64,000 nucleotides of DNA from Pseudomonas akapageensis (GTDB taxonomy: Bacteria; Pseudomonadota; Gammaproteobacteria; Pseudomonadales; Pseudomonadaceae), in NCBI RefSeq assembly GCF_011355085.1, contig NZ_VXCP01000016.1, positions 62,001 through 126,000 of the forward strand. The letters are read 5' to 3'. The notes beneath the pieces were generated by a model. That model saw only the letters and a program-made list of their open reading frames with translations, was not told where the DNA came from and did not search any database. This document shows, in pieces, positions 7,995 to 20,749 of this stretch (positions are counted from its first letter, which is position 1; every line of letters starts with the position of its first letter). A program made the translations under genes and the position numbers.

Positions 7995-9233
7995 ATGAAT
8001 TTCATCCTGTATGCCGTGCCGTTTTTTTTCGTGTTGATCGCGCTCGAGTTGCTTGCCGATCGCTGGCGTGGGGTCAGCACCTATCGCCTGGCCGACGCGA
8101 TCAACAGCCTCAGTGCCGGTGTGTTGTCTACCACCAGTGGCCTGTTGACCAAAGGGGTCGGGCTGGTGACCTATGCGGTTGCCTGGGAGCACCTGGCGCT
8201 GTTCGATCTGCCGGGTGACAAGGCCTGGGTCTGGCTGTTGGCCTTTGTCGCCTATGACTTCTGCTACTACTGGCTGCATCGCCTGGGACATGAGCGCAAT
8301 GTGCTGTGGGCGGCGCATTCGGTGCACCATCAAAGCGAGGACTACAACCTCTCCACGGCGTTGCGCCAGACCAGCACCGGCTTCATCTTTGCCTGGATTT
8401 TCTACTTGCCACTGGCGGTCCTGGGGGTTCCACCTCTGGTATTCATCAGTGTCGCGGCCTTGAACCTGCTTTATCAGTTCTGGGTGCACACCCGCCACAT
8501 TCCGAAACTGGGCTGGTTCGAGTGGTTGTTCATCACGCCATCCAATCATCGCGTCCACCATGCTCAGAACCCTCTTTACATTGATCGCAATTACGGTGGG
8601 GTGTTCATTGTCTGGGATCGTTTGTTCGGCACCTTCCAGGAGGAGGACGACAATGAACCGGTCATTTTTGGCGTGACCACGCCACTGGCGAGCTGGAACC
8701 CGTTGTGGGCGAACCTGCAGTTCTACGCTCAGCTGTGGGCCGATGCACAGCGCACCGCGCGGCTGTGGGACAAAGTGCGGATCTGGTTCATGCCGACAGG
8801 CTGGCGTCCGGCGGATGTGGCGCAGCGCTACCCGACACCAAAGCACGACTTGAATCAGTTCCGTAAATACGAAGTGCCCCTGGATTGGCGCCAGCAACTT
8901 TACGTTGCGGTGCAGTTCACGCTCTATGTCGCGCTGGGCAGCTACCTGATGGCCGCAGCGGAGCAGCTGTCGACGGCGGCGTTGCTTTTGGGCTGGGCGT
9001 GGATGGCGTTTGGCTTGTTCGTGCTCGGCACGGCGCTGGAGAACCGCCCTTGGGCGCCAAGACTGGAACTGGTGCGCCTGGCGTTGAATATTCCGCTGAT
9101 GGTGCTGGCCGGAATGGTCGAGTTGTGGCCGGCCACAGGGCTGGGCTGGGCAGGCGTACTCAGTTACAGCCTGCTCAGCGTGATCGGTTTGTACTGGAGC
9201 CGGAGTGTCTTGCCCCGACTAGTTGATCTCTGA
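7995..9233 (+). CDS. Sterol desaturase / fatty acid hydroxylase family membrane protein
   Basis: Protein of 412 residues with several hydrophobic segments and the three histidine clusters of membrane di-iron hydroxylases: HRLGHE (about residue 96), HSVHHQSE (about 111) and HRVHHA (about 190), with a further His-rich stretch between. These would hold two irons for oxygen-dependent lipid hydroxylation. The C-terminal third has extra hydrophobic segments of unknown role. The substrate is unknown. Its end overlaps the convergent dedA gene by 15 bases. Confidence 0.88.
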   Translation: MNFILYAVPFFFVLIALELLADRWRGVSTYRLADAINSLSAGVLSTTSGLLTKGVGLVTYAVAWEHLALFDLPGDKAWVWLLAFVAYDFCYYWLHRLGHERNVLWAAHSVHHQSEDYNLSTALRQTSTGFIFAWIFYLPLAVLGVPPLVFISVAALNLLYQFWVHTRHIPKLGWFEWLFITPSNHRVHHAQNPLYIDRNYGGVFIVWDRLFGTFQEEDDNEPVIFGVTTPLASWNPLWANLQFYAQLWADAQRTARLWDKVRIWFMPTGWRPADVAQRYPTPKHDLNQFRKYEVPLDWRQQLYVAVQFTLYVALGSYLMAAAEQLSTAALLLGWAWMAFGLFVLGTALENRPWAPRLELVRLALNIPLMVLAGMVELWPATGLGWAGVLSYSLLSVIGLYWSRSVLPRLVDL

Positions 9234-9818
9234 ATCGGTTCCGTTGGCCTTGCGGGCCGTGCGAGCGATTCGCGCAGCCTTGAGGCGACGCCACAACCAC
9301 AGGCAGCCGCCCACCAGTAAAAGACCGCCCAGTACCCAGAGCTCGTACTTCTTGACGTTGCCCAGCACCCCCTCAAGGAGCGCGCCGAAGTGATAGGCGG
9401 CAGCGCCCAGGGCCGCGGCCCAGATGGCGGCGCCAAGACCGTTGAGCAAAAGGTAGCGTCTTGGCGGGTAGCCTGAGAGGCCAATGGCCACCGGCATCAC
9501 CGTACGCAAGCCATAGACGAAACGAAAACTCAGTACCCAGATATCCGGATTGCGGCGTATGTGTTCCAGCGCCCGGTCACCCATCATCTGCCAGCGCGGT
9601 TTGCGCGCAAGCAATCTGCGCCCGTGCTTGCGCCCCATGAAATACCAGAGCTGATCGCCGGCATAGCTGCCGAAGAACGCGACAACAACCACCAGGTTGA
9701 TGTCCATGTATCCGCGGAACGCAAGGAAACCGGCAAGAACCAGAATGGTTTCGCCTTCGAAAAAGGTACCAAGAAAAAGGGCTAAGTAGCCGAAATCCTG
9801 CAGGAATTGTTGAAGCAT
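9219..9818 (-). CDS. DedA family membrane protein
   Basis: Protein of 199 residues with FLGTFFEGETILVLAG near the N-terminus and a conserved arginine-containing RFVYGLRTVMPVAIGLSG stretch, both diagnostic of the DedA/SNARE-associated family. Members are implicated in undecaprenyl phosphate or phospholipid translocation and membrane homeostasis. The start used is ATG at 9818 (MLQQFLQDFG); an open extension upstream is arginine/proline-rich and unlike the family. It ends inside the convergent sterol desaturase gene. Confidence 0.9.
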   Translation of the reverse strand: MLQQFLQDFGYLALFLGTFFEGETILVLAGFLAFRGYMDINLVVVVAFFGSYAGDQLWYFMGRKHGRRLLARKPRWQMMGDRALEHIRRNPDIWVLSFRFVYGLRTVMPVAIGLSGYPPRRYLLLNGLGAAIWAAALGAAAYHFGALLEGVLGNVKKYELWVLGGLLLVGGCLWLWRRLKAARIARTARKANGTDSEIN

Positions 9819-9899
9819 TTTCTGGATGCTGGCGAAATGAACGCGCAGCCTAACCCTTCGAGGGCAATCAGGAAAGTGTGGAAATGTGTCTCGACGTGA

Positions 9900-11036
<1,137 letters not shown>

Positions 11037-11055
11037 CGCCCTTCAGGAACGCTAG

Positions 11056-13287
11056 ATGAATAACGAAGCACTTATGGAAGTCGCCGTGAAGGATGCAGAA
11101 CCCGTGCTCGAACAGCTGGTTGAATCACCCGTTGAGATCGAAGCCGAGCCGGTTGTGGCTCCTGCACAGGTCGTGGAGGCCCTGGCAGCATTGCCGGCGC
11201 CCGTAATTCCAGGCCTGGACGACAGCAGCCTGTACATCCACCGCGAGCTTTCGCAGCTGCAGTTCAATATCCGCGTGCTGGAACAGGCGCTGGATGAGTC
11301 CTATCCGTTACTGGAGCGGCTGAAGTTCCTGCTGATCTTCTCCAGCAACCTGGATGAGTTCTTCGAAATTCGTGTAGCGGGCCTGAAGAAGCAGATTACC
11401 TTCGCCCGTGAGCAGGCCGGTGCCGACGGCCTGCAGCCGCACCAGGCACTGGCGCGCATCAGCGAGCTGGTGCATGGTCATGTCGATCGCCAATACGCCA
11501 TTCTCAACGACATTCTGTTGCCGGAACTGGAGAAGCATCAGGTCCGCTTCATCCGTCGCCGTCACTGGAATCTGAAGCTCAAGACCTGGGTCCGGCGCTA
11601 TTTCCGCGACGAAATCGCACCGATCATCACGCCCATCGGCCTCGACCCGACCCACCCATTCCCTTTGCTGGTCAACAAGAGCCTGAACTTCATCGTCGAG
11701 CTGGAAGGGATTGATGCCTTCGGTCGCGATTCGGGCCTGGCGATCATTCCTGCTCCGCGTTTGTTGCCGCGTGTGATCAAGGTACCGGAAGAGGTCGGCG
11801 GTGCAGGCGATAACTATGTATTTTTGTCGTCGATGATCCATGCGCACGCCGACGACCTGTTCCAGGGCATGAAGGTCAAGGGTTGCTATCAGTTCCGCTT
11901 GACTCGAAACGCGGACCTTGCGGTCGACACCGAAGACGTCGAAGACCTGGCGCGCGCCTTGCGCGGTGAGCTGTTTTCACGCCGCTATGGTGATGCGGTG
12001 CGCCTGGAGGTGGCCGACACCTGCCCGAAGCACTTGTCCGACTACCTGCTCAAGCAGTTCAGCCTGAGCGAATCCGAGCTGTATCAGGTCAATGGCCCGG
12101 TCAACCTGACCCGTCTGTTCAGCATTACCGGCCTGGATAGTCATCCGGAGTTGCAGTACACGCCGTTCACGCCGGCAATCCCCAAGCTGTTGCAGAACAG
12201 CGAGAATATTTTCAGCGTGATCAGCAAGCAGGACATCCTGCTGCTGCACCCGTTCGAGTCCTTCACCCCGGTCGTCGACCTGTTGCGCCAGGCGGCCAAG
12301 GATCCGAACGTGCTGGCGGTGCGCCAGACGCTTTACCGCAGTGGCGCCAACTCGGAAATTGTCGATGCACTGGTCGATGCCGCGCGAAACGGCAAGGAAG
12401 TCACGGCGGTGATCGAGTTGCGTGCGCGATTCGACGAAGAGTCCAACCTGCAACTGGCCAGCCGCTTGCAGGCAGCCGGTGCGGTGGTGATCTATGGCGT
12501 GGTCGGTTTCAAGACCCACGCCAAGATGATGCTGATCCTGCGCCGTGAGGCCGGCGAGATCGTGCGTTACGCGCATTTGGGCACGGGTAACTATCATGCC
12601 GGCAATGCCCGCCTGTACACCGACTACAGCCTGCTGACTTCCGACGATGCCCTGTGCGAAGACGTCGGCAAGCTGTTCAGCCAGTTGATCGGCATGGGCA
12701 AGACCCTGCGCATGAAGAAGTTGTTGCATGCACCCTTCACCCTGAAGAAGGGCATGCTCGACATGATTGCGCGGGAAACCCAGTTTGCCCTCGACGGCAA
12801 GCCGGCGCACATCATCGCCAAGTTCAACTCCCTGACCGATCCGAAGATCATCCGCGCGCTGTACAAGGCCAGTCAGTCTGGTGTTCGCATCGATCTGGTG
12901 GTGCGTGGCATGTGCTGTCTGCGCCCGGGTATTGCCGGGGTATCGCACAATATCCAGGTGCGTTCGATCATCGGGCGCTTCCTGGAGCACACGCGGGTCT
13001 TCTACTTCCTCAATGGGGGTGAAGAGCAGATGTTCCTTTCCAGTGCGGACTGGATGGAGCGCAACCTCGACAAGCGTGTCGAGACTTGCTTCCCGGTCGA
13101 GGGCAAGAAGTTGATCCTGCGAGTGAAGAAGGAGTTGGAGGGGTATCTGACCGACAACACCCATTCCTGGATCCTGCAGCCGGACGGTCGTTATGTGCGC
13201 AGCACGCCGACCGGCAACCAGAACCCGCGCAGTGCCCAGGCCACTCTGCTCGAGCGCCTGAGCAACCCGGTCCTCAGCGTACGCTGA
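11056..13287 (+). CDS. ppk1: Polyphosphate kinase 1
   Basis: Protein of 743 residues that reversibly polymerises ATP gamma-phosphate into polyphosphate. An Ala/Glu/Val-rich leader of about 50 residues precedes the conserved core ([19 protein letters not shown]). The phospho-acceptor region KTHAK has His488, with HLGTGNYH shortly after, the second HKD-like histidine cluster of PPK1. The leader makes it longer than E. coli Ppk (688). It is downstream of hemB and converges on ppx with a 14-base overlap that lies inside a perfect palindrome. Confidence 0.96.
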   Translation: MNNEALMEVAVKDAEPVLEQLVESPVEIEAEPVVAPAQVVEALAALPAPVIPGLDDSSLYIHRELSQLQFNIRVLEQALDESYPLLERLKFLLIFSSNLDEFFEIRVAGLKKQITFAREQAGADGLQPHQALARISELVHGHVDRQYAILNDILLPELEKHQVRFIRRRHWNLKLKTWVRRYFRDEIAPIITPIGLDPTHPFPLLVNKSLNFIVELEGIDAFGRDSGLAIIPAPRLLPRVIKVPEEVGGAGDNYVFLSSMIHAHADDLFQGMKVKGCYQFRLTRNADLAVDTEDVEDLARALRGELFSRRYGDAVRLEVADTCPKHLSDYLLKQFSLSESELYQVNGPVNLTRLFSITGLDSHPELQYTPFTPAIPKLLQNSENIFSVISKQDILLLHPFESFTPVVDLLRQAAKDPNVLAVRQTLYRSGANSEIVDALVDAARNGKEVTAVIELRARFDEESNLQLASRLQAAGAVVIYGVVGFKTHAKMMLILRREAGEIVRYAHLGTGNYHAGNARLYTDYSLLTSDDALCEDVGKLFSQLIGMGKTLRMKKLLHAPFTLKKGMLDMIARETQFALDGKPAHIIAKFNSLTDPKIIRALYKASQSGVRIDLVVRGMCCLRPGIAGVSHNIQVRSIIGRFLEHTRVFYFLNGGEEQMFLSSADWMERNLDKRVETCFPVEGKKLILRVKKELEGYLTDNTHSWILQPDGRYVRSTPTGNQNPRSAQATLLERLSNPVLSVR

Positions 13288-13291
13288 GGAC
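13270..13291. repeat. Perfect 22-base palindrome spanning the ppk and ppx stop codons
   Basis: The left arm GTCCTCAGCGT (13270-13280) is the exact reverse complement of 13281-13291. It contains both stop codons and the last codons of both genes, so both proteins end VLSVR. It may fold in both transcripts, but no T run follows on either strand. Confidence 0.85.
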
Positions 13292-14776
13292 GAAACCGAC
13301 CCGGGTCAGCCACTCCGCTTCGAGCGCGAAGTCGGCCTGGGTCAGCGGGTTGTTTTCCAGCCAGCCTGCAGGGAATTCCACATCAAGGCTATCGCCATTG
13401 GCGTGCAGGGTGACCTGGGGCATTTGCTGGGTGCCGCGAATGTGATGGAACAGGATCGCAAAGCGCAGAAGTACGCAGAGGCGGATCAGTTTCACGCCTT
13501 CCTCGCCGAAATCGGCGAACCTGTCCTTGGGAATATTGCGACGGTGTCCGCGTACCAGAAGCGCGAGCATCAACTGGTCTTCGCGTGAAAAGCCGGCTAG
13601 ATCGGAGTGCTCGATCAGGTAGGAGCCATGCTTGTGGTATTGATAGTGGGCGATATCCAGACCCACTTCATGCACTTTCGCCGCCCAGCCGAGCAGGTCG
13701 CGCCAGATACCGTCATCCAGGTCCCAGGCTGTAGCGACCTGATCGAAGGCGTGCAGGGCTTTGCGCTCGACCCGGTCTGCCTGTGCAATATCGACGTGAT
13801 AACGCTCCATGAGCGAATTCAGGGTGCGTTCTCGTACATCCTCGTGGTGATGCCGACCCAGCAGGTCGTAAAGCACACCTTCGCGTAGAGCGCCTTCGCA
13901 GTGATCCATGCGCTGCAGTTCCAGGGCGTCGAAGATGGCTTCCATGATCGCCATGCCTGCCGGAAAAATGGCCCGGCGGTCAGGCTTGATGCCCTCGAAA
14001 TCGATTTTCTCGACGTCGCCCATCTTGAACAGCCTGCGCTTGAGCCACGCCATGCCTTCGGCGTTGACCTCGCCATTGCCCTGGTTACCGGCCTTGAGCG
14101 CCAGGCCAATGGCCCGAATGGTCCCCGAAGAGCCGATCGCCTCATCCCAGGTCAGTCGGTGCAAGGCGTTTTCGATGCTCATGATTTCCAGGCGCGCCGC
14201 GGTGTAGGCCTGGGCGTAGCGGGCCGGGGTGATCTTGCCGTCGCGGAAATAGCGTTGGGTATAGCTCACGCAACCCATCTGCAGGCTTTCACGCAGCAGT
14301 GGTTCGAAGCGCTGGCCAATGATGAACTCGGTACTGCCGCCGCCGATGTCGGCTACCAGACGTTTGCCGGGAGTATCGGCCAGGGTGTGGGAGACGCCGA
14401 GGTAGATCAGGCGGGCTTCCTCACGGCCGGAAATGACTTCCACAGGGTGGCCGAGGATCTCCTCGGCGCGGCGGATGAACTCGCCACGGTTGCGGGCCTC
14501 GCGTAGGGCGTTGGTGCCGACGATACGCACCGCCCCCAGAGGCAGGCCGTTGATCAGCTGGGCGAAGCGCTTCAGGCAGTCGAGCCCGCGCTGCATGGAT
14601 TCTTCGCTGAGCCTGCGCTCTTCGTCGATGCCGGCGGCCAGCTGAACCTTTTCTCCGAGCCGCTCAAGAATGCGGATTTCGCTGTGGATGGCCTTCGCAA
14701 GGACCATGTGGAAGCTGTTGGAGCCCAGGTCGATGGCAGCGATCAAGGAAAGATTCTTGGCTGTGGTTTGCGGCAT
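13274..14776 (-). CDS. ppx: Exopolyphosphatase / guanosine pentaphosphate phosphatase
   Basis: Protein of 500 residues that releases terminal phosphate from polyphosphate and can convert pppGpp to ppGpp. It has the actin/Hsp70-like phosphate loops [13 protein letters not shown] near the start and [11 protein letters not shown] near residue 145, followed by an HD-like helical C-terminal half. It opposes Ppk and is encoded head-on to it, as in other pseudomonads. Upstream lies the 276-base divergent region shared with trxA. Confidence 0.96.
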   Translation of the reverse strand: MPQTTAKNLSLIAAIDLGSNSFHMVLAKAIHSEIRILERLGEKVQLAAGIDEERRLSEESMQRGLDCLKRFAQLINGLPLGAVRIVGTNALREARNRGEFIRRAEEILGHPVEVISGREEARLIYLGVSHTLADTPGKRLVADIGGGSTEFIIGQRFEPLLRESLQMGCVSYTQRYFRDGKITPARYAQAYTAARLEIMSIENALHRLTWDEAIGSSGTIRAIGLALKAGNQGNGEVNAEGMAWLKRRLFKMGDVEKIDFEGIKPDRRAIFPAGMAIMEAIFDALELQRMDHCEGALREGVLYDLLGRHHHEDVRERTLNSLMERYHVDIAQADRVERKALHAFDQVATAWDLDDGIWRDLLGWAAKVHEVGLDIAHYQYHKHGSYLIEHSDLAGFSREDQLMLALLVRGHRRNIPKDRFADFGEEGVKLIRLCVLLRFAILFHHIRGTQQMPQVTLHANGDSLDVEFPAGWLENNPLTQADFALEAEWLTRVGFVLSVR

Positions 14777-15052
14777 GGTCAGGAAGTCTCGGTCGATAAC
14801 CGTAACATCGTGCCACGATCCACCCCTGACGCCAACGCGAAGCGTTGCAAGTCATGATGTAGCGCAACTCCGATGCTCTGGTCGAAGGGTTGCGAACGGG
14901 AAGCGCCTGATGCGGGCAGCGCGCCGACAAACCGTTCGATATGTAAAACCATGCACAACTATAGTTACACTCAATCATCCTCGGCTTCCTGTCCGCAGTC
15001 AGGCCAGCTATGATGAGCGACGATTTTTTGCTTACGACCACGGAGATTTTCC
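14777..15052. promoter_or_regulatory. Divergent ppx-trxA intergenic region
   Basis: No gene is seen in these 276 bases. They must hold the promoters of ppx (minus) and trxA (plus). An A/T-rich patch around 14941-14975 contains the palindrome AACTATAGTT (14957-14966) and -10-like TATAGT and TACACT sequences facing trxA. Individual promoter elements are not assigned with confidence. Confidence 0.45.
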
Positions 15053-15382
15053 ATGAGCAGCGATCTTATCAAACACGTCAGCGATGCCAGCTTCGAGGCC
15101 GATGTACTGAAAGCCGAAGGCGCTGTGCTGGTCGACTACTGGGCTGAATGGTGTGGCCCATGCAAGATGATTGCCCCTGTTCTGGACGAAATTGCCGAAA
15201 CTTACAAGGGTAAGCTGACCGTCGCCAAGCTGAACATCGACGAAAACCAGGAAACCCCGGCCAAGCACGGCGTACGTGGTATCCCGACGCTGATGCTGTT
15301 CAAGAACGGCAACGTAGAGGCCACCAAGGTCGGTGCGCTGTCGAAGTCGCAGCTGGCAGCCTTCCTGGACGCCAACATCTGA
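15053..15382 (+). CDS. trxA: Thioredoxin 1
   Basis: Protein of 109 residues with the active site WCGPC (Cys34 and Cys37) and the conserved cis-proline segment RGIPTLMLF. It is the main cytoplasmic dithiol reductant, supplying ribonucleotide reductase, methionine sulfoxide reductase and others. Length and sequence are standard. It has its own terminator and is followed by rho, the arrangement also found in enterobacteria. Confidence 0.97.
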   Translation: MSSDLIKHVSDASFEADVLKAEGAVLVDYWAEWCGPCKMIAPVLDEIAETYKGKLTVAKLNIDENQETPAKHGVRGIPTLMLFKNGNVEATKVGALSKSQLAAFLDANI

Positions 15383-15393
15383 GATTGAAGAAT

Positions 15394-15417
15394 AGCCCCG
15401 CATCTGGCGGGGCTTTT
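15394..15417 (+). terminator. Rho-independent terminator of trxA
   Basis: AGCCCCGC (15394-15401), loop ATCTG, GCGGGGCT (15407-15414), then TTT. Strong GC stem. Confidence 0.9.
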
Positions 15418-15614
15418 CATTGGCGGATGACTAGACGCCAGAAATTGCAAGTGATACATTCGGCCTCGCACTGGTTTCTCCTGTGCCCCCTGCAAGCCGT
15501 CGCCGACGCACTCCTACTCGAATAAGTACGCGATCCTGTCGCCTTCTCTGCGGCGCGGCCTCATTAAGCCAAAAGCTTAATTCCTCCCTCCAAACATGAT
15601 TACGTCATTCCCAT
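15418..15614 (+). promoter_or_regulatory. rho leader region
   Basis: About 200 bases between the trxA terminator and rho. It is richer in C than G in its middle (CCCCCTGCAAGCC, CTCCTACTCG), the composition of Rho loading sites. In E. coli rho is autoregulated by termination in its leader; the same is plausible here but is inference. There is no recognisable leader ORF of note. Confidence 0.4.
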
Positions 15615-16874
<1,260 letters not shown>

Positions 16875-16893
16875 ATCGAAGAAGGGCCGCAAA

Positions 16894-16915
16894 AGCCGGG
16901 GAAACCCGGCTTTTT
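16894..16915 (+). terminator. Rho-independent terminator of rho
   Basis: AGCCGGG (16894-16900), GAAA tetraloop, CCCGGCT (16905-16911), then T4. Confidence 0.93.
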
Positions 16916-16995
16916 GCTATCTGTACATTTCTGACCAGACGGGTTCGGCGCTACACTTTGCCCCCCCACCGATACGGCCAACACGAGGCTCACGC

Positions 16996-18462
16996 ATGCA
17001 ATATCGCGATTTGCGCGACTTTATCCGCGGCCTGGAAGAGCGCGGCGAACTCAAGCGCATCCAGATCCCGATATCCCCTGTCCTGGAAATGACCGAAGTC
17101 TGCGACCGCACCTTGCGTGCCAAAGGCCCGGCACTGCTTTTCGAAAAGCCGACGGGCCATGATATTCCGGTGTTGGGCAACCTGTTCGGCACGCCCGAGC
17201 GCGTGGCCCTGGGCATGGGTGCCGAAGCGGTCAGCGAATTGCGTGAGATCGGTAAGCTGCTGGCCTTCCTCAAAGAGCCCGAGCCACCCAAGGGCCTCAA
17301 GGATGCCTGGTCGAAACTGCCGATCTTCAAGAAGATCATTTCCATGGCGCCCAAGGTCGTCAAGGATGCACCGTGCCAGGAAGTGGTCATCGAAGGTGAC
17401 GATGTCGATCTGGGCATGTTGCCGGTGCAGACCTGCTGGCCCGGCGATGTCGCGCCGCTCATTACCTGGGGTTTGACCGTCACCAAGGGTCCGAACAAGG
17501 ATCGGCAGAACCTGGGGATCTATCGTCAACAGGTGATCGGCCGCAACAAGGTCATCATGCGCTGGTTGAGCCATCGTGGTGGCGCGCTGGATTTCCGTGA
17601 ATGGTGCGAGAAACATCCGGGCAAGCCGTTCCCGGTGTCGGTGGCGCTTGGTGCCGACCCTGCGACCATTCTGGGGGCCGTGACGCCGGTGCCGGACAGC
17701 CTGTCCGAGTACGCCTTCGCCGGGCTGTTGCGTGGTCACCGTACCGAGCTGGTCAAATGTCGCGGCAACGACCTGCAGGTACCGTCCAGTGCCGAAATCG
17801 TCCTGGAAGGGGTCATCCACCCGGGTGAGATGGCGCCCGAAGGGCCCTATGGCGACCATACCGGTTACTACAACGAGGTCGACAGCTTCCCGGTCTTCAC
17901 CGTTGAGCGCATTACGCATCGGATCAAGCCGATTTACCACAGCACCTACACCGGGCGTCCACCGGATGAGCCGGCGATTCTCGGCGTGGCGCTGAACGAA
18001 GTGTTCGTTCCGATCCTGCAGAAGCAGTTTCCGGAAATCACTGACTTCTACCTGCCACCTGAAGGCTGTTCCTACCGTATGGCGGTGGTGACCATGAAGA
18101 AGCAGTATCCGGGGCACGCCAAGCGTGTAATGCTCGGAGTGTGGTCGTTTCTGCGACAATTCATGTACACCAAGTTCGTTATCGTCACTGACGACGATAT
18201 CAACGCACGGGACTGGAACGACGTTATCTGGGCAGTCACCACGCGCATGGACCCCAAGCGCGATACGGTGATGATCGACAACACGCCGATCGACTACCTG
18301 GACTTCGCCTCGCCAATCTCGGGGTTGGGCTCGAAAATGGGCCTGGATGCAACCAACAAGTGGCCGGGTGAAACCACCCGTGAGTGGGGTCGGGTCATCG
18401 TCAAGGACGAGGCTGTCACACGCCGGATCGATGAACTCTGGAACCAATTGGGAATAGATTGA
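16996..18462 (+). CDS. ubiD: UbiD, 4-hydroxy-3-polyprenylbenzoate decarboxylase
   Basis: Protein of 488 residues of the UbiD decarboxylase family. It decarboxylates octa/nonaprenyl-4-hydroxybenzoate in ubiquinone synthesis using prenylated FMN made by UbiX, which is not in this window. The acidic [22 protein letters not shown] stretch carries catalytic and metal/phosphate ligands, given here only by its key residues E, E, P and D. The start ATG gives MQYRDLRDF, as in the family. The stop overlaps the next start (TGATG). Confidence 0.95.
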   Translation: MQYRDLRDFIRGLEERGELKRIQIPISPVLEMTEVCDRTLRAKGPALLFEKPTGHDIPVLGNLFGTPERVALGMGAEAVSELREIGKLLAFLKEPEPPKGLKDAWSKLPIFKKIISMAPKVVKDAPCQEVVIEGDDVDLGMLPVQTCWPGDVAPLITWGLTVTKGPNKDRQNLGIYRQQVIGRNKVIMRWLSHRGGALDFREWCEKHPGKPFPVSVALGADPATILGAVTPVPDSLSEYAFAGLLRGHRTELVKCRGNDLQVPSSAEIVLEGVIHPGEMAPEGPYGDHTGYYNEVDSFPVFTVERITHRIKPIYHSTYTGRPPDEPAILGVALNEVFVPILQKQFPEITDFYLPPEGCSYRMAVVTMKKQYPGHAKRVMLGVWSFLRQFMYTKFVIVTDDDINARDWNDVIWAVTTRMDPKRDTVMIDNTPIDYLDFASPISGLGSKMGLDATNKWPGETTREWGRVIVKDEAVTRRIDELWNQLGID

Positions 18463-19430
18463 TGCGTGTAACCTTGCAGCCGTCCGGTGCCGTCCTGGAG
18501 ATGTTGCCCGGCGAACGGATTCTGGAAGCGGCTCAGCGCCTGGGCTATGAGTGCCCGCAAAGTTGTCGCAATGGCAATTGCCATATCTGCTCCGCTTTGC
18601 TGGTCGATGGGCGGGTGCGCCAGGATGGTGAGGTTCGCGATCATGGCGAACTCTATACCTGTATCGCCGAGCCCCTGGAAGACTGCACTGTGCTCTGGGA
18701 TGGTGTGTTGGCCCCGGGCGAATTGCCGGTGCGCAGCATGGCCTGCCAGTTGAGCGAGTGCGTCGAGCTTGGTGGTGACGTCTGGCGCGTGCGCTTGCGC
18801 GCGCCTGCCGGCAAGCCTCCCCGTTATCATGCCGGGCAGTACTTGATGCTCGAACGTGAGAATGGCGAGAAATCGGCCTTTTCCCTGGCCTCGGCGCCGC
18901 ATTTGGGGCGCGAGCTGGAAATGCACGTGCTGGTACGCGAGGCCAGCGCGCAAAGCCTGATCGAGCAGCTGCAGCGTAATCGCATGGCCAGGGTGCAACT
19001 GCCCTTTGGTGATACTCATCTGGCTGAATTGCCGGATGGTCCGCTGGTATTGATTGCCGCAGGTACCGGCATGGCGCAGATGCACAGCTTGATCGAGCAT
19101 TGCCGCGCCAAGGGCTTCAAGTATCCGGTGCATTTGTATTGGGGGGTCCGGCGTCCGGAAGATTTCTATCCGATCGAACACTGGGACCAGTGGGAGCAAT
19201 TGCCCAATCTTCAACTGCACAAGGTGGTCAGCGATCTGTGGGGCTGGGAAGGGCGTTGCGGCATGCTGCACGAAGCGGTCTGCGAGGATTTCACGGATTT
19301 GTCCAACGTGCATGTCTATGCCAGCGGTTCGCCGGCAATGATTTATGCCACCCTCGATGCCTTGGTCACTGCGGGCATGGACGCGCATCAGATGCGTGCG
19401 GATGTCTTTGCTTATGCCCCAAGAAGTTAA
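18462..19430 (+). CDS. Ferredoxin-type NAD(P)H flavin reductase (CDP-6-deoxy-glucoseen reductase-like)
   Basis: Protein of 322 residues. An N-terminal plant-type [2Fe-2S] domain has the cysteine pattern CRNGNCHIC with a fourth cysteine in ELYTC; it is followed by an FAD-binding barrel (YHAGQYLML, then FSLASAP) and an NAD(P) domain (LIAAGTGMAQM). This order matches phenol hydroxylase-type and AscD-type reductases. The partner is unknown. Its coupling to ubiD suggests electron supply to flavin or quinone chemistry, which is inference; the deoxysugar name given to such proteins is probably misleading. ATG 18462 is used; a TTG lies one codon upstream. Confidence 0.85.
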   Translation: MRVTLQPSGAVLEMLPGERILEAAQRLGYECPQSCRNGNCHICSALLVDGRVRQDGEVRDHGELYTCIAEPLEDCTVLWDGVLAPGELPVRSMACQLSECVELGGDVWRVRLRAPAGKPPRYHAGQYLMLERENGEKSAFSLASAPHLGRELEMHVLVREASAQSLIEQLQRNRMARVQLPFGDTHLAELPDGPLVLIAAGTGMAQMHSLIEHCRAKGFKYPVHLYWGVRRPEDFYPIEHWDQWEQLPNLQLHKVVSDLWGWEGRCGMLHEAVCEDFTDLSNVHVYASGSPAMIYATLDALVTAGMDAHQMRADVFAYAPRS

Positions 19431-20040
19431 CTATCCGCCATCGCTGAACTTCGGGCCACAATTGACCCATGAGCAACTGGTCAATTCCGTTGAAACTACC
19501 ATGCGTCTGCATAAGGGTGGGCCGGTCTGGCTGTTTGCTTATGCCTCGCTGATCTGGCGTCCGGAATGTTCGGCCGTTGAGCGCCGGCGCGCGCGGGTGC
19601 ATGGCTACCATCGCGGGCTTTACCTGTGGTCTCACGAGCACCGTGGCACTCCGGAATGCCCTGGCCTGGTATTTGGTCTGGACCGTGGTGGTTCTTGCAG
19701 TGGCTTCGCGTACCGATTGCCGGAAGAAACCTTGCAAGAATCCCTGTTGGCGCTCTGGCAACGTGAAATGCCCTATCCCTCTTATCGCCCGCACTGGCTG
19801 AGCTGCCGCCTTGACGACGGCACCAAAGTCCAGGCACTGGGCTTCGTGCTGGAGCGGCATTTGCCCAGCTATGCCGGCAACCTGCCTGATCACCTGCTTA
19901 GCCATATCCTGGCCAGTGCCAGTGGCCGTTATGGCACGACACGCGACTATGTCGAGCAGACGATCAGCGCGTTGCGTAGTCATGCGATGCCGGATCGCAA
20001 TCTTGAAGCGCGGTTCAAGCGTTGCCATTCAAAACATTGA
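19414..20040 (+). CDS. chaC: ChaC-like gamma-glutamylcyclotransferase
   Basis: Protein of 208 residues with VWLFAYASLIWRPE, the substrate-binding loop of the ChaC family, and a WQREM segment holding the conserved acidic residue. ChaC enzymes cleave the gamma-glutamyl bond of glutathione to 5-oxoproline and Cys-Gly. The ATG at 19414 lies inside the reductase gene (17-base overlap); an ATG at 19402 is possible. It closes the ubiD-reductase-chaC overlap group and is followed by a hairpin terminator. Confidence 0.85.
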   Translation: MPQEVNYPPSLNFGPQLTHEQLVNSVETTMRLHKGGPVWLFAYASLIWRPECSAVERRRARVHGYHRGLYLWSHEHRGTPECPGLVFGLDRGGSCSGFAYRLPEETLQESLLALWQREMPYPSYRPHWLSCRLDDGTKVQALGFVLERHLPSYAGNLPDHLLSHILASASGRYGTTRDYVEQTISALRSHAMPDRNLEARFKRCHSKH

Positions 20041-20071
20041 TTGTTGTCGAATCGCTATCTTCGTCGGATAA

Positions 20072-20106
20072 AAAACAAAGCCAAGGGCGTATTGGCTTTG
20101 TTTTAT
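20072..20106. terminator. Probably bidirectional terminator after chaC
   Basis: AAAACAAAGCCA (20072-20083) pairs perfectly with TGGCTTTGTTTT (20093-20104) over a 9-base loop. The flanking A and T runs allow termination for chaC (plus) and for the orphan gene (minus), whose stop is 22 bases away. Confidence 0.85.
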
Positions 20107-20125
20107 GATTTTCGGATGATTTTAT

Positions 20126-20644
20126 TCAATCGTCGATGATGGATGAGTCATATAGGTCCCCGCTCGCCATGGGCAATGCCAGGATATCCTCCAGCGAGGA
20201 TTCATAGCGCAGCATGCAGCCTTTTCTGCCATATCCGTTATCTAAAGTTATAGAGATTTTAGAGTTTTCGAGAGCTGCTACTTTGCTGACATTGGTAATG
20301 TTCAGGGCAATCCTGGCGCTCGCCAGGGCATAGCCTGCATTGAAAAGAATGAGGGTGAGGCTGTCTGGTCCGCTGCGACCATTTTTTTGATAGTAAATCC
20401 GGATTTTGTCCAGCACTTGTCCGCAAAATTCAAAGTTTGCGGAGAGGGAGTTCATATTCCTCCCTTCTGCGTTTATGGATATTTGCTTGGTAGGAGGTGT
20501 CAGGAGCGCCAGGTCATTCAGCGTAAACAGAAAATCGTCATGAAGCGCATCTTCTGCTCTGGGGAAAGTGAATTTTTTAGATCGTGGTGATCTTGGATTT
20601 GCTTCTCTGCCTGCTTGGCTACTGGTAATAATTATTTGTTGCAT
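20126..20644 (-). CDS. AT-rich orphan protein, unknown function
   Basis: Protein of 172 residues that I do not recognise. The start is ATG at 20644 (MQQIIITSSQ), seven bases after AAGGAAG. Residues 10-30 are Arg/Lys/Ser/Pro-rich and probably disordered; the rest mixes amphipathic strands and helices (FEFCGQVLDKIRIYY, NAGYALASARIALNI) and ends in an acidic tail (SGDLYDSSIIDD). There is no signal peptide or membrane segment. Codon use and base composition are clearly more AT-rich than either neighbour, with Ile, Asn, Ser and Tyr raised. It splits chaC from the quinone oxidoreductase gene, which suggests acquisition by transfer. Confidence 0.7.
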   Translation of the reverse strand: MQQIIITSSQAGREANPRSPRSKKFTFPRAEDALHDDFLFTLNDLALLTPPTKQISINAEGRNMNSLSANFEFCGQVLDKIRIYYQKNGRSGPDSLTLILFNAGYALASARIALNITNVSKVAALENSKISITLDNGYGRKGCMLRYESSLEDILALPMASGDLYDSSIIDD

Positions 20645-20749
20645 TTTTATCTTCCTTGATATGTGTTGGGGTTTGCACGACAAGGAAGGTATTGCGATTT
20701 ATCGATGCAGAGGCGATAAATAATTATTTTTCTGCGAGCTCGACAGATA

